Shown here piece after piece: positions 16,734-26,836 of a stretch of 64,000 bases of DNA (positions are counted from its first letter, which is position 1; every line of letters begins with the position of its first letter). The DNA lies in NCBI RefSeq assembly GCF_024347515.1, contig NZ_AP025492.1, forward strand, positions 868,001-932,000, written 5' to 3'. The DNA is from Vibrio gigantis. GTDB lineage: Bacteria > Pseudomonadota > Gammaproteobacteria > Enterobacterales > Vibrionaceae. The translations under genes were made by a program, and so were the position numbers. The notes under the pieces are model-generated. The model was given only the letters and a program-made list of their open reading frames with translations, searched no databases and had not been told where the DNA came from.

Positions 16734-16768
16734 GTAAGCTCTAGAGAATGATTTTTTGGAGCAAAATT

Positions 16769-17518
16769 ATGGATCGCGCACTGTTTCTTGCCATGAGTGG
16801 CGCTAAGCAAAATATGCAAGCTTTGCAGCTACGTGCTAACAACCTTGCCAACGTAAGTACAACGGGTTTTCGTGCTGATTTAGCACAAGCACGTTCAATG
16901 CAAGCGTACGGTGAAGGCATGCCTACTCGTGTTTTCAGCATGACAGAACGTCCGGGTCATAATTTCGCACAAGGTAGTGTTGTCACCACTGGCCGCGATC
17001 TCGATGTCACGATACAAGGTGATGGCTGGATTTCGGTAATGGACAACACTGGCCGTGAAGGTTTAACACGTAACGGTAACCTAAAGGTTGACCAAAACGG
17101 TTTGCTAACTAACGCGAGCGGTCATTTGGTGTTAGGCGAGAACGACGCACCCATCACACTACCTATCCCAATCAGTAAAGTTGAAATCGGCACAGACGGT
17201 ACCATCTCGGTAATTCCTCAAGGCGCTCCAGCTGAAGAATTGGCCGTGGTTGATCGTATTAAACTTGTACGTCCAGACAACCAAAGTTTGTTTAAAGATA
17301 CGAATGGTCTATTCCGTTCTAAAAACCCAGATCAGGCATACGAAGCAGATGCAGCGGTAACGTTGCTAAAAGGTGCCATCGAAGGCAGTAACGTAAATGC
17401 TGTCGGTGAAATGACTAGCCTAATTGACTTACAACGTCAATTTGAAATGCAGGTCAAGATGATGAGCACAGCAGAGGAAATGGACAAGTCGTCTGATTCA
17501 CTGCTTCGTATGAGCTAA
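16769..17518 (+). CDS. flgF: Flagellar proximal rod protein FlgF
   Basis: A 249-residue rod protein beginning MDRALFLAMSGAKQNM, with axial motif LRANNLANVSTTGFRAD and the C-terminal VNAVGEMTSLIDLQRQFEMQ. The start at 16769 is chosen because TTGGAGC lies just upstream; an in-frame ATG 21 nt earlier lacks a ribosome site and lengthens the conserved N-terminus. It precedes flgG by 21 nt. Confidence 0.95.
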   Translation: MDRALFLAMSGAKQNMQALQLRANNLANVSTTGFRADLAQARSMQAYGEGMPTRVFSMTERPGHNFAQGSVVTTGRDLDVTIQGDGWISVMDNTGREGLTRNGNLKVDQNGLLTNASGHLVLGENDAPITLPIPISKVEIGTDGTISVIPQGAPAEELAVVDRIKLVRPDNQSLFKDTNGLFRSKNPDQAYEADAAVTLLKGAIEGSNVNAVGEMTSLIDLQRQFEMQVKMMSTAEEMDKSSDSLLRMS

Positions 17519-17539
17519 TAGAATTTAAAGGAATTTGCT

Positions 17540-18328
17540 ATGCATCCAGCATTATGGGTAAGTAAAACAGGTTTAGACGCCCAACAAACCAATATCTCAA
17601 CAATTTCAAATAACCTTGCCAACGCCTCAACCATTGGCTTTAAAAAGAGCCGCGCGGTATTTGAAGATCTGTTCTATCAGAACATCAACCAACCTGGCGG
17701 TCAGTCGTCTCAGAATACTGAGCTACCAAGTGGTTTAATGCTAGGTGCAGGTTCTAAAGTGGTTGCAACTCAAAAGGTTCACACACACGGTAACGCACAA
17801 ACAACTTCTAACAGCCTCGACATGATGATCGAAGGGGACGGTTTCTTCCAAGTTGAAATGCCAGATGGTGAAACAGGTTACAGCCGTAATGGTCAGTTCA
17901 CATTGAACGGTGACGGCGCAATCGTGACATCGGGTCAAGGTTATCCTCTTCAACCAGAAATCGTTATCCCTGAAGATGCAATCTCGGTAACGGTCGGCAA
18001 CGATGGTGAAGTATCGGTTCGTCTACGTGGTGAGCAAAACAACGTCGTAGTTGGCCAAATAACGATTACAGACTTCGTAAACCCAGGCGGTTTAGAGCCA
18101 GTAGGTCAAAACCTTTACTTGCCGACAGGTGCAAGTGGTGACCCACAAGAGGGTGTTCCGGGCTTTGATGGCCTGGGTAACATCCGCCAGTCGATGCTAG
18201 AAACATCGAACGTAAATGTAACCGAAGAGTTGGTCAACATGATTGAAGCTCAACGTGTCTACGAAATGAACTCGAAAGTTATCTCGTCAGTAGACAAGAT
18301 GATGAGCTTTGTTAACCAACAGCTGTAA
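17540..18328 (+). CDS. flgG: Flagellar distal rod protein FlgG
   Basis: A 262-residue distal rod subunit with ISTISNNLANASTIGFKKSR near the N-terminus and VNVTEELVNMIEAQRVYEMN near the C-terminus. FlgG forms the driveshaft inside the L and P rings made by FlgH and FlgI, encoded next. AAAGGA precedes the ATG. Confidence 0.97.
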   Translation: MHPALWVSKTGLDAQQTNISTISNNLANASTIGFKKSRAVFEDLFYQNINQPGGQSSQNTELPSGLMLGAGSKVVATQKVHTHGNAQTTSNSLDMMIEGDGFFQVEMPDGETGYSRNGQFTLNGDGAIVTSGQGYPLQPEIVIPEDAISVTVGNDGEVSVRLRGEQNNVVVGQITITDFVNPGGLEPVGQNLYLPTGASGDPQEGVPGFDGLGNIRQSMLETSNVNVTEELVNMIEAQRVYEMNSKVISSVDKMMSFVNQQL

Positions 18329-18400
18329 TTGGTTTGTTCGCCGTTTGCTTGTTTTACACTAATTGATCCAATTGCCATTGCCTGCTGAGAGTATATCGCC

Positions 18401-19177
18401 ATGAAACGTATTTTTTGTTTAGCTCTGTTTATGTCTATGTCGGGGTGTTCTGTACTGGAGCCAATTGAGACTCCAGCAGAAGAGAACGCAACCACAGTGG
18501 TTGATGCAGTGGAAGGTGATAAGTCGGCCGAGGAAAGCTCAGGCATTATCGACACACTTCGTGGCAGAACTGATCCAATTGCTGGTGATCCTGCATGGGC
18601 GCCAATTAATCCAAAACAGAAGCCAGAGCATTACGCAGCGGCAACAGGTTCACTGTTCAATGTTAACCATATTGGTAGCATGTATGACGACTCAAAACCT
18701 CGTGGTATTGGTGACATCATTACTGTGGCATTAGATGAGAATACTCGAGCGACCAAAAAAGCCAATGCAGACATGTCTAAGTCGAATGATGCATCGATGG
18801 AGCCATTGGCTGTCGGTGGTCAAGAGCTGACGATAGATAAGTACAACTTCTCGTATGATTTGAGCAACACCAATACCTTTGCTGGTGACGCATCAGCTAA
18901 CCAAAGTAACAGCATCAGCGGCTACATTACTGTTGAAGTTATTGAGGTTTTAGCTAACGGCAACCTCGTGGTTCGTGGTGAAAAGTGGATGACACTGAAC
19001 ACGGGTGATGAGTATATCCGCTTAAGCGGCACCATCCGTCCTGATGATATTGACTTCGAAAACACCATCGCTTCCAACCGTGTTTCTAATGCACGAATTC
19101 AGTACTCAGGCACTGGTGTGCAAAAAGATATGCAAGAGCCTGGATTCTTGGCACGATTCTTTAATGTATCTCTGTAG
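18401..19177 (+). CDS. flgH: Flagellar L-ring lipoprotein FlgH
   Basis: A 258-residue outer-membrane lipoprotein whose signal ends MSGC (Cys16). The body contains the FlgH blocks [20 protein letters not shown] and [20 protein letters not shown]. It forms the L ring through which the rod passes the outer membrane. It is separated from flgG by 72 nt and from flgI by 93 nt with no evident terminator, so it should be in the flgF operon. Confidence 0.96.
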   Translation: MKRIFCLALFMSMSGCSVLEPIETPAEENATTVVDAVEGDKSAEESSGIIDTLRGRTDPIAGDPAWAPINPKQKPEHYAAATGSLFNVNHIGSMYDDSKPRGIGDIITVALDENTRATKKANADMSKSNDASMEPLAVGGQELTIDKYNFSYDLSNTNTFAGDASANQSNSISGYITVEVIEVLANGNLVVRGEKWMTLNTGDEYIRLSGTIRPDDIDFENTIASNRVSNARIQYSGTGVQKDMQEPGFLARFFNVSL

Positions 19178-19270
19178 AGCTTGAGAGGGTGTCGGTTTAC
19201 TGACTCCTTCATAATTATCTAATTTCAAGCTAACTCATTATAAATTAAAGCAATACAGACAGGTTACTCA

Positions 19271-20362
19271 ATGAAAAAACTGACACTCGTACTATTCGGC
19301 ATGCTATTTCTTGCCACCAGTGCTCATGCTGCGCGTATTAAAGACGTGGCAAAAGTGGCGGGTGTTCGTAGTAACCAACTTGTCGGTTATGGTTTGGTCA
19401 CAGGCTTGCCGGGTACAGGTGAGACAACTCCCTTTACTGATCAAACATTTAACGCGATGCTGCAAAATTTTGGCATCCAATTGCCGCCCGGCACCAAACC
19501 AAAAACAAAAAACGTAGCGGCGGTAATTGTTACTGCTGAACTGCCAGCTTTCTCTAAGCAAGGTCAGGAAGTTGACGTAACCGTATCTTCGATCGGTTCA
19601 GCAAAAAGCTTGCGTGGTGGTACCTTGCTACAAACCTTCCTAAAAGGTTTGGATGGTCAGGTGTATGCTGTGGCGCAGGGTAACTTAGTCGTAAGTGGCT
19701 TCAGTGCCCAGGGTAACGATGGTTCTAAGATTGTCGGTAACAACCCTAACGTCGGTATCATCTCTAGCGGTGCAACGGTTGAACAAGAGATCCCAACGCC
19801 ATTCGGCCGTGGTGACTACATCACTTTCAATTTAATCCAATCCGATTTCACAACGGCTCAGCGTTTGGCTGATGCGGTTAATAATTTCCTAGGCCCACAG
19901 ATGGCTTCAGCGGTAGACGCGACTTCGGTAAAAGTTCGTGCACCACGTGAAATCAGCCAGCGTGTGGCGTTCTTATCGGCTATCGAAAACATCGAATTCG
20001 ACCCTGCTGAAGGCTCTGCAAAAATCATCGTCAACTCTCGTACCGGTACGATTGTGGTTGGTAAGCACGTTCGCCTAAAAGCGGCTGCGGTAACGCACGG
20101 TGGTATGACGGTTGCTATCAAAGAAAACCTAAACGTAAGCCAACCGAATGCATTTTCTGGTGGTCAAACGGTAGTAGTTCCTGATTCAGATATCGAAGTA
20201 ACTGAAGCGGATGGCAAGATGTTTAAGTTTGAACCGGGCTTAACGCTGGATGATTTGGTTCGAGCTGTCAACGAAGTAGGCGCAGCGCCTTCTGATTTAA
20301 TGGCAATCCTTCAAGCACTGAAACAAGCGGGTGCGATTGAAGGCCAATTGATCATTATCTAA
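19271..20362 (+). CDS. flgI: Flagellar P-ring protein FlgI
   Basis: A 363-residue periplasmic ring protein with a signal peptide ending at about residues 18-20 (ATSAHA), then [20 protein letters not shown], a near-invariant FlgI start. Its assembly around the rod is helped by FlgA. Length and the C-terminal block [20 protein letters not shown] are typical. flgJ follows after 10 nt. Confidence 0.97.
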   Translation: MKKLTLVLFGMLFLATSAHAARIKDVAKVAGVRSNQLVGYGLVTGLPGTGETTPFTDQTFNAMLQNFGIQLPPGTKPKTKNVAAVIVTAELPAFSKQGQEVDVTVSSIGSAKSLRGGTLLQTFLKGLDGQVYAVAQGNLVVSGFSAQGNDGSKIVGNNPNVGIISSGATVEQEIPTPFGRGDYITFNLIQSDFTTAQRLADAVNNFLGPQMASAVDATSVKVRAPREISQRVAFLSAIENIEFDPAEGSAKIIVNSRTGTIVVGKHVRLKAAAVTHGGMTVAIKENLNVSQPNAFSGGQTVVVPDSDIEVTEADGKMFKFEPGLTLDDLVRAVNEVGAAPSDLMAILQALKQAGAIEGQLIII

Positions 20363-20372
20363 GGAATAAAGC

Positions 20373-21290
20373 ATGATTAAAAATAACAATGACATCGGCT
20401 TTATTCATGACATCGGCAGCCTCGACCGCCTTCGTCAACAAGCGGTAAATGGCGAAGAGGGCAGCGAAAAAGAAGCACTGACAGCTGCGGCAAAACAATT
20501 TGAATCGATTTTTACCTCAATGCTGTTTAAGTCGATGCGTGATGCGAATTCAAGCTTCAAGTCGGATATGTTGAATAGCCAGAACGAACAGTTCTACCGT
20601 CAGATGCAAGATGACCAAATGGCGAGTGAGTTGAGTGCTTCAGGTTCGCTTGGTCTTGCGGATATGATTGTGGCGCAGTTAAGCGCGGGTCAAGCAAGTG
20701 ATGCGACAGAAGATAAGGTTCGCAGTGAAGGTTTCGATACTTCATTGCAAAGACCTCAATTCTCAGGTCGTTCAGAAGAAAGAGCACAAGAAATTCAGTC
20801 TGCATCGGCTGCTAAACAGCCGGTCTCTTTCGATTCACCAGAATCGTTTGTGACTTCAATGAAACCTTACGCAGAAAAAGCGGCAAGCGCGCTTGGTGTG
20901 GATTCATCTCTACTATTGGCTCAAGCTGCATTGGAAACAGGCTGGGGCTCTAAGATGGTCAAGAACTCTCTGGGCAACAGTAATAACTTATTTAACATCA
21001 AAGCAGACAGAAGTTGGAAAGGCGATAAAGTGGCGACTCAAACTCTCGAGTTCCATGGTAAAACTGCCGTTAAAGAGTCAGCATCTTTCCGTTCTTACTC
21101 AAGTTTTGAAGACAGTTTCAACGACTATGTGAAGTTCTTGAACGAAAACCCAAGGTACGAAACGGCGCTGCAGCACCAAGGCAATGCAGAGAATTTCATC
21201 AAAGGTATTCATCAAGCAGGCTACGCAACCGACCCTAACTATGCTGATAAGGTATTGCGAGTTAAAGCTAAGATTGATGAGATGAACTAG
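20373..21290 (+). CDS. flgJ: Flagellar rod-binding protein and peptidoglycan hydrolase FlgJ
   Basis: A 305-residue bifunctional protein. The N-terminal rod-binding domain (about 25-110) has FESIFTSMLFKSMRDAN; a Ser/Gln-rich linker follows; the C-terminal glucosaminidase domain (about 150-305) has ALETGWGSKMVKNSLGNSNN. It opens the peptidoglycan layer for the rod in the periplasm. It ends the flgF operon and is followed by a strong terminator. Confidence 0.96.
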   Translation: MIKNNNDIGFIHDIGSLDRLRQQAVNGEEGSEKEALTAAAKQFESIFTSMLFKSMRDANSSFKSDMLNSQNEQFYRQMQDDQMASELSASGSLGLADMIVAQLSAGQASDATEDKVRSEGFDTSLQRPQFSGRSEERAQEIQSASAAKQPVSFDSPESFVTSMKPYAEKAASALGVDSSLLLAQAALETGWGSKMVKNSLGNSNNLFNIKADRSWKGDKVATQTLEFHGKTAVKESASFRSYSSFEDSFNDYVKFLNENPRYETALQHQGNAENFIKGIHQAGYATDPNYADKVLRVKAKIDEMN

Positions 21291-21310
21291 GTCACATCGA
21301 TTGAACATCT

Positions 21311-21337
21311 AGAGCTTGCCACTGGCAGGCTCTTTTC
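21311..21337 (+). terminator. Intrinsic terminator after flgJ
   Basis: The stem AGAGCTTGCC/GGCAGGCTCT (one G-U pair) with loop ACT is followed by TTTTCTT. Confidence 0.88.
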
Positions 21338-21427
21338 TTATCTGCCGCTTAAGAATCAACAGCACCACACATAGTTATCTCTTTATACTTCAATAAATTA
21401 ACGCCTTTTATTTCTCTTCTTTCTCTA

Positions 21428-21447
21428 TTGGCACATATATTGCTTTT
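21428..21447 (+). promoter_or_regulatory. Sigma-54 promoter for flgKL
   Basis: TTGGCACATATATTGCTTTT: GG at 21430-21431 and GC at 21442-21443 are 10 nt apart, among the best matches in the window. A TCTGCCGCTT box lies about 85 bp upstream. Confidence 0.9.
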
Positions 21448-21501
21448 TAAACTGGTAGTTAATCAGTTTATCCTGATTTTGTTAAGTTTTTTGGGGGCAT
21501 T

Positions 21502-23382
21502 ATGGCGTCGGATCTTCTGAATGTAGGGGCACAAAGTGTTCTTACCGCTCAGAGACAGCTAAACACCACAGGTCATAACATTTCTAACGCCAACACAGAG
21601 GGCTATAGCCGCCAATCTGTGATTCAAGGTGTGAATGACCCGCGCCAGTACGGTGGTCAAACCTACGGTATGGGTGTGCATGTGGAAAATGTTCGCCGCT
21701 CTTGGGACCAATTTGCCGTCAATGAACTTAACCTATCGACAACCAATGCCGCCAATAAAGGTGATACCGAAGCGAACCTAGATATGCTATCAAGCACATT
21801 GTCATCGGTTGCTTCGAAGAAAATCCCCGAAAACCTCAATGAGTGGTTTGACTCGGTTAAAACATTAGCCGATACACCGAATGACGTTGGTGCGCGAAAG
21901 GTTGTATTAGAAAAGGCTGGTCTATTAAGTAAAACGTTGAATGAGTTTCATGAAACGGTTCGCCAACAGTCTGATTCTACGAACAAAAAATTAGACATGG
22001 GTATCGAGCGAGTAAACCAACTCGCGATCGAGATCCGTGATGTACAACGCTTAATGATGAGAACTCCTGGGCCACATAATGACCTTCGAGATCAGCACGA
22101 AAAGCTAATTAATGAACTTTCTGGTTACACCAAAGTAACGGTAACTCCGCGCTCAAACGCCGAAGGGTTTAACGTCCATATCGGTAATGGTCACACCTTG
22201 GTTTCAGGTAGTGAAGCAAGCCAACTGAAAATGGTTGATGGCTTACCCGATGCGCATCAGCGTCGCTTGGCGATCGTTGAAGGAAAGTCTTTAAAACCGA
22301 TTACGAGCAGTGACATCGATGGAAAAATCGGTGCGATGTTAGACATGCGAGACGAGCACATTCCAGCAATAATGGATGAACTTGGTCGTTTGGCAACTGC
22401 GTTTTCGTACAAGGTAAATAGTCTTCAAGAACAAGGTTTGGATCTCAACGGCAACGTGGGTAAGAATCTGTTTACCGATGTGAACTCAGAGCTGGTGGCA
22501 AAATCTCGTGTCACTGCCAGTGGGCAGTCTAAAGCGGATGTTTCGGTATATATCGATGACACCTCTGCCTTAAAAGGTGGTGAATACGGTCTTAAGTATG
22601 ACGGCAGTGATTATGTCGTGACTAAGCCGAATGGCGAAACCGTTAAGGTGACGACCGACTCTAGTGGCAACGCTTTTTATCTTGATGGTATGCGAGTGGA
22701 AGTGCGCAATCCGCCTGAATTAGGTGAGAAATTATTACTGCGCCCAACGCGTAACTTTGCCGCTCAGATTCAGATGGCAACCAAAGATCCAAAAGACATC
22801 GCAGCACAAAGCTATGAAGCATCCACAACGTTTGCCAAAGGTACCGCAGGATTCAAAATCCTAGAGGCGGGCCAGCTGCGTGAGTTTGAAGTAATTGTGT
22901 CGCCAAAGGGGGAGCAGTTTGCGGTGACGGATCCCAAGGGCAATATTTTAATGCAGCCGCAACCGTATCCACCTGAAGGACCAGTGACTATTAATGGCAC
23001 GACCTTTGAGTTAACAACTGGCGCGGTGGCGAACGATAAATTTACGGCAAACCTTGTCCCATCAGAAGGTGACAACGGAAACCTACGTAAGCTACAAGAC
23101 CTCCAAACAGAAAAAGTTTTGAACGATGGTGAATCTACGATTTTAGATATTTACCATAACCTAAATACCAATACAGGCTTGAAGTCTTCAACGGCAAACC
23201 GTTTGAGTGATATCGCGAGATTAGAGAAAGAGTCAGCTCAAGAGCGTATCGCTTCGATCTCGGGGGTTAACCTTGATGAAGAAGCGGCAAATATGATGAA
23301 ATTTCAGCAAGCGTACATGGCATCTTCACGCATCATGCAAGCCGCCAATGATACGTTTAACACTATTTTGGCTCTGAGGTAG
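21502..23382 (+). CDS. flgK: Flagellar hook-associated protein FlgK (HAP1)
   Basis: A 626-residue hook-filament junction protein with N-terminus NTTGHNISNANTEGYSRQSV and C-terminus GVNLDEEAANMMKFQQAYMA, the pair of helices that form the axial core. The middle is the variable surface domain (about 180-520). It is exported with help from FlgN. TTTTGGGGGC before the ATG supplies the ribosome site. flgL follows after 9 nt. Confidence 0.96.
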   Translation: MASDLLNVGAQSVLTAQRQLNTTGHNISNANTEGYSRQSVIQGVNDPRQYGGQTYGMGVHVENVRRSWDQFAVNELNLSTTNAANKGDTEANLDMLSSTLSSVASKKIPENLNEWFDSVKTLADTPNDVGARKVVLEKAGLLSKTLNEFHETVRQQSDSTNKKLDMGIERVNQLAIEIRDVQRLMMRTPGPHNDLRDQHEKLINELSGYTKVTVTPRSNAEGFNVHIGNGHTLVSGSEASQLKMVDGLPDAHQRRLAIVEGKSLKPITSSDIDGKIGAMLDMRDEHIPAIMDELGRLATAFSYKVNSLQEQGLDLNGNVGKNLFTDVNSELVAKSRVTASGQSKADVSVYIDDTSALKGGEYGLKYDGSDYVVTKPNGETVKVTTDSSGNAFYLDGMRVEVRNPPELGEKLLLRPTRNFAAQIQMATKDPKDIAAQSYEASTTFAKGTAGFKILEAGQLREFEVIVSPKGEQFAVTDPKGNILMQPQPYPPEGPVTINGTTFELTTGAVANDKFTANLVPSEGDNGNLRKLQDLQTEKVLNDGESTILDIYHNLNTNTGLKSSTANRLSDIARLEKESAQERIASISGVNLDEEAANMMKFQQAYMASSRIMQAANDTFNTILALR

Positions 23383-23391
23383 GAAGGATAA

Positions 23392-24582
23392 ATGTTGAAT
23401 CGTATTTCTAGCTTCCATAACTATCAGTCAGTGCAAAATGACTTGCGCCGCCAAGAGAACAAGGTGCATCACAATCAAGCGCAACTCGCTTCTGGTAAGA
23501 AACTGCAGTCGCCGAGTGATGACCCGTTAGCGACGCACTATTTGCAAAATATCGGTCAGCAGTCAGAGCAGCTTAAGCAATATGTAGATGCGATCACTTT
23601 GGTCAGAAATCGCCTTGAACACCATGAGGTGTTGGTCTCCAACACTGAAGGCTTTGCTGATGAAGCAAAACGAACCGTAATGGAAATGATCAACGGTGCA
23701 CTTTCCCCTGAAGACCGCTTAGCGAAAAAGCGTGAGATCCAAGAGTTAGCGAATAACTTCTTGCACTTGGCCAACTCTCAAGACGAGTCGGGTAACTACA
23801 CATTTGCAGGCACTAAGCCGAAAAATCAACCTTTCTTTCGCGATAACGAAGGAAATGTGACGTATCAAGGTGATGACTATCAACGCAAGATGCGTGTCGC
23901 AAGCAGCTTCGAAATGGCAATGAACGACCCGGGCAGCAAGATGTTTATGGAAATAGATAATCCGTTCGGTGACTATGAACCTCAATATGAGCTTGAACCG
24001 GCATCTGAGTTATTACTCGGGCGTGCGACCAACAGTGCTCAAGATGGTTCCACTTATAAAGTGACTTTCGTCGATATGCAGACAGGTAAATTTGCTTATC
24101 AACTTGAAAAAGATGGCTCGGTGGTTGCCGCTGAAGATTTTGACCCTTCAACTGGCATTGTTTATGAAGGGCTAAATATTCAAATTAAAGGCCAAATTAC
24201 TAAGGGTGACGCCATCACCTTAGAACCGAGAGAGACATTCTCTATCTTTGATACGTTCAAAGAAGCCGCAGAACAGGCAGAAAACCCGGTGTCGGATGCA
24301 TCAGCAACGGCGAAATTGCACCAAGTGACAGAAGAGTTCCATGCTGCGTTCATTCACTTGACGAAGGCGAGAACCGATGTGGGTGCACGCTTGAGTACAT
24401 TGGATATTCAAGAGCAGCAACATGAAGATTTTAAGTTGTCTTTAGCGAAAGCAAAAAGCAACTTTGAAGACTTGGATTATTCGAAAGCCATCATTGAATT
24501 CAATGAAAACTCTCGAGCACTCCAAGCTTCACAACAAGCGTTTGGCAAAACAAAAGACCTAACCTTGTTTAACTATATTTAA
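23392..24582 (+). CDS. flgL: Flagellar hook-associated protein FlgL (HAP3)
   Basis: A 396-residue junction protein with flagellin-like N-terminal helices (VHHNQAQLASGKKLQSPSDD) and C-terminal helices (GARLSTLDIQEQQHEDFKLS). It connects FlgK to the filament. GGAAGGATAA precedes the ATG, and it shares the flgK promoter. A short hairpin (GGTATTTAG/CTAAATACC, 24592-24619) follows the stop without a U run. Confidence 0.96.
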   Translation: MLNRISSFHNYQSVQNDLRRQENKVHHNQAQLASGKKLQSPSDDPLATHYLQNIGQQSEQLKQYVDAITLVRNRLEHHEVLVSNTEGFADEAKRTVMEMINGALSPEDRLAKKREIQELANNFLHLANSQDESGNYTFAGTKPKNQPFFRDNEGNVTYQGDDYQRKMRVASSFEMAMNDPGSKMFMEIDNPFGDYEPQYELEPASELLLGRATNSAQDGSTYKVTFVDMQTGKFAYQLEKDGSVVAAEDFDPSTGIVYEGLNIQIKGQITKGDAITLEPRETFSIFDTFKEAAEQAENPVSDASATAKLHQVTEEFHAAFIHLTKARTDVGARLSTLDIQEQQHEDFKLSLAKAKSNFEDLDYSKAIIEFNENSRALQASQQAFGKTKDLTLFNYI

Positions 24583-25001
24583 TGATCAATCGGTATTTAG
24601 TGGTGAACTGCTAAATACCACGGAGTCGATTCTTTGCCTTATGTGCTATGCCATACGTGCGAATGACTTCAAAGATTGCCGTTTATTCGTACGAAACCTA
24701 GTGTTTCCTGATATAGCGGCAAAAAACGGCAATAAGCGGGTAGGGGTCGTTTCATCCTCTAGAAGTAAACAATCATAATCGCGTTTAATTTTCTGTAAGT
24801 TTTTGATTATTAGTAAATAAAAAAATCATTTATACAAAATTAAACTTGGCATACAACTTGTATCTGTGTTGGTTATAAATGATTAATACAGATCTTAAAC
24901 CCTGAATAGGGTTTATCGAGTAATACACGGTCAGTGCTTATCCATATGAGAGTAAAGCTGGCCGCTTCGCAGAAAGTTTGCGAACTCATAAGGAGAGCAA
25001 A
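24583..25001 (+). other. Spacer between flgL and flagellin 1
   Basis: This 419-nt non-coding stretch holds, in order: a hairpin after flgL (24592-24619); a cluster of GCCG/CGGCAA boxes (TTGCCG at 24676-24681, GCGGCAA at 24716, CGGCAA at 24727) about 110-170 bp before the promoter; an AT-rich tract; the sigma-54 site at 24846-24862; and two leader hairpins, TAAACCC/GGGTTTA (24896-24915) and TTCGCA/TGCGAA (24966-24984), the second just upstream of the AAGGAG ribosome site. Confidence 0.7.
24846..24862 (+). promoter_or_regulatory. Sigma-54 promoter for flagellin 1
   Basis: TTGGCATACAACTTGTA has GG at 24848-24849 and, after 10 nt, GT in place of GC. Spacing and the TTGGCA block are good; the -12 box is one base off. 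This parallels V. cholerae flaA, the sigma-54-dependent flagellin. Confidence 0.7.
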
Positions 25002-26138
25002 ATGGCTATCAATGTAAGCACTAACGTATCTGCTATGACAGCACAACGTTATCTGAATAAAGCGTCTAATGACCTAGCGACTTCTATGGAGCGTTTGTCA
25101 TCTGGTCACAAAATCAACAGCGCGAAAGACGATGCAGCAGGTCTGCAAATCTCGAACCGCTTAACAGCGCAATCTCGTGGTCTTGATGTGGCAATGCGCA
25201 ATGCTAACGACGGTATTTCAATTGCCCAAACCGCTGAAGGCGCGATGAACGAATCGACTAACGTGCTACAACGTATGCGTGATCTAGCGATTCAATCATC
25301 AAATGGCACCAACTCTCCGGCAGAGCGTACAGCACTGAACGAAGAGTCTATGGCACTTCAAGATGAGCTTAACCGTATCGCAGAGACAACGTCTTTTGGT
25401 GGTCGTCGTCTATTGAACGGCACATTTGGTGAAGCGTCGTTCCAGATCGGTGCTAGTTCAGGTGAAGCGATGATTATGGGGCTTACTAGCATACGTGCAG
25501 ATGATTTCCGCATGGGTGGTACTACGTTTGATTCAGAAAATGCAAAGGATAAGAGCTGGGAAGTTCCCGCACAAGCTCGTGATCTAAAGTTCGAATTCAA
25601 GACTAAAGCGGGCGAAGACATCATCCTAGATATCAACACCAAAGCGGGTGACGATATTGAAGAACTGGCGACTTACATTAATGGTCAATCTGATCTAGTG
25701 AATGCATCGGTTACTGATGAAGGCCGTTTACAGCTGTTTGTTGCTGAACCTGATCTTGAGGGTTCAATGTCTATCTCTGGTGGACTAGCATCTGAGCTAG
25801 GTATTAAGAGTGAAGGCCGCACAACATCTGTTCAAGACATCAGTCTAACAAGTGTTGCTGGCTCACAGAACGCTATCAGTGTGATTGATTCTGCAATGAA
25901 GTACGTAGATTCACAGCGTGCTGATTTGGGTGCGAAACAGAACCGTCTAAGCCACAGTATTAATAACTTGGCAAACGTACAAGAGAACGTCGACGCTTCA
26001 AACAGCCGAATCAAAGATACGGACTTTGCGAAAGAGACGACGCAAATGACCAAGTCACAAATTCTGCAACAAGCAGGTACTTCGATACTTGCTCAAGCAA
26101 AACAGTTGCCTAACTCTGCAATGACACTATTGCAATAG
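25002..26138 (+). CDS. Flagellin 1 (sigma-54-type, likely the flaA-like core flagellin)
   Basis: A 378-residue flagellin with N-terminus [20 protein letters not shown] and C-terminus ending [11 protein letters not shown]. It differs from flagellins 2 and 3, which end SLLG and share the block [20 protein letters not shown], where this one has [20 protein letters not shown]. The start at 25002 has AAGGAGA upstream; an in-frame ATG 24 nt earlier lacks one. It is the first flagellin after flgL and the only one with a sigma-54-like promoter, matching the essential FlaA of V. cholerae. A hairpin CTTGCTGC/GCAGCAAG follows the stop at 26151-26187. The exact fla letter cannot be fixed without comparison. 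Confidence 0.95.
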   Translation: MAINVSTNVSAMTAQRYLNKASNDLATSMERLSSGHKINSAKDDAAGLQISNRLTAQSRGLDVAMRNANDGISIAQTAEGAMNESTNVLQRMRDLAIQSSNGTNSPAERTALNEESMALQDELNRIAETTSFGGRRLLNGTFGEASFQIGASSGEAMIMGLTSIRADDFRMGGTTFDSENAKDKSWEVPAQARDLKFEFKTKAGEDIILDINTKAGDDIEELATYINGQSDLVNASVTDEGRLQLFVAEPDLEGSMSISGGLASELGIKSEGRTTSVQDISLTSVAGSQNAISVIDSAMKYVDSQRADLGAKQNRLSHSINNLANVQENVDASNSRIKDTDFAKETTQMTKSQILQQAGTSILAQAKQLPNSAMTLLQ

Positions 26139-26329
26139 TTATTGGTTGAACTTGCTGCTCGTGTTCAGACGTGAGCCATGCAGCAAGGGAAACTGGCAAG
26201 CATACTTACTATGAGTGTTTAGCTCTCTCATCTCTCACCTGCTATTCATTTTTACGGTAAGAATGCAACGGCGCGTCAGAAATGTGTTCATTTCTCGATG
26301 ATCTCCACACAGGCTCTGACCTGCCAACT

Positions 26330-26364
26330 AGCCCCGGTTCTCTCAAAGGAAAAGGGGCTTTTTC
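26330..26364 (+). terminator. Intrinsic terminator after flagellin 1
   Basis: The stem AGCCCC/GGGGCT (26330-26335 with 26354-26359) is followed by TTTTTCC. It lies nearly 200 nt past the stop, so the flagellin 1 mRNA would carry a long 3' tail. Confidence 0.75.
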
Positions 26365-26728
26365 CTTTCTGCTTTTATCTCACTGTTTCCTATCTTTCTG
26401 ATTTCTAAATTTTTGTTTTCCTGTCTTTTGCGTTTCCCCTGGCTTCTAACTTTAGGTTTCTGATCTTTAACGTTCAATTCGACCCATTTTCTTCGTTACA
26501 AATGTTCTGCTTGGCTAGATGAATTGCACAATCTTTATGCCCACCTGCGATTTTTGGTGATTGATCATTTCTGAGGGTTGACCAATTTTAACGACAGTTA
26601 GCGTGTTTTTTGAACAAAGCAGGATCTTTACCTCATTAAATCCCAAAGCGGCTTTAGAAAAGCGTTAAAGTTAACCTTATGATAAATATAGGATTAATAT
26701 TTTATTTGTGGTTTTTTTAAAGTTTTTC

Positions 26729-26755
26729 TAAAGCTTCGGGATTTTGAGCCGTTAT
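26729..26755 (+). promoter_or_regulatory. Sigma-28 (FliA) promoter for flagellin 2
   Basis: TAAAG, 14 nt, GCCGTTAT: the spacing is that of the FliA consensus and only two bases of the -10 block differ from GCCGATAA. The leader would be about 75 nt. Confidence 0.85.
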
Positions 26756-26781
26756 TAAAAGTAACTTTGAGAGAACTACTT

Positions 26782-26804
26782 GGTTTTCCGAGACGTCGGA
26801 AACC
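26782..26804 (+). other. Leader hairpin of flagellin 2
   Basis: GGTTTTCCGA pairs with TCGGAAACC around loop GACG, with one bulged T. The left arm could pair instead with CGGAAAATC at 26812-26820, just before the TTGGAGA ribosome site, giving two mutually exclusive folds. Confidence 0.55.
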
Positions 26805-26836
26805 GCTATACCGGAAAATCAATTGGAGAAATCACC

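Larger units (their letters stand above)
26139..26836 (+). other. Spacer between flagellins 1 and 2
   Basis: This 698-nt non-coding stretch contains the 3' hairpin of flagellin 1, an intrinsic terminator (26330-26364), a strikingly pyrimidine-rich tract on the plus strand (about 26360-26480), an AT-rich part, the sigma-28 promoter at 26729-26755 and a structured leader. No plausible gene was seen on either strand. Confidence 0.7.
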
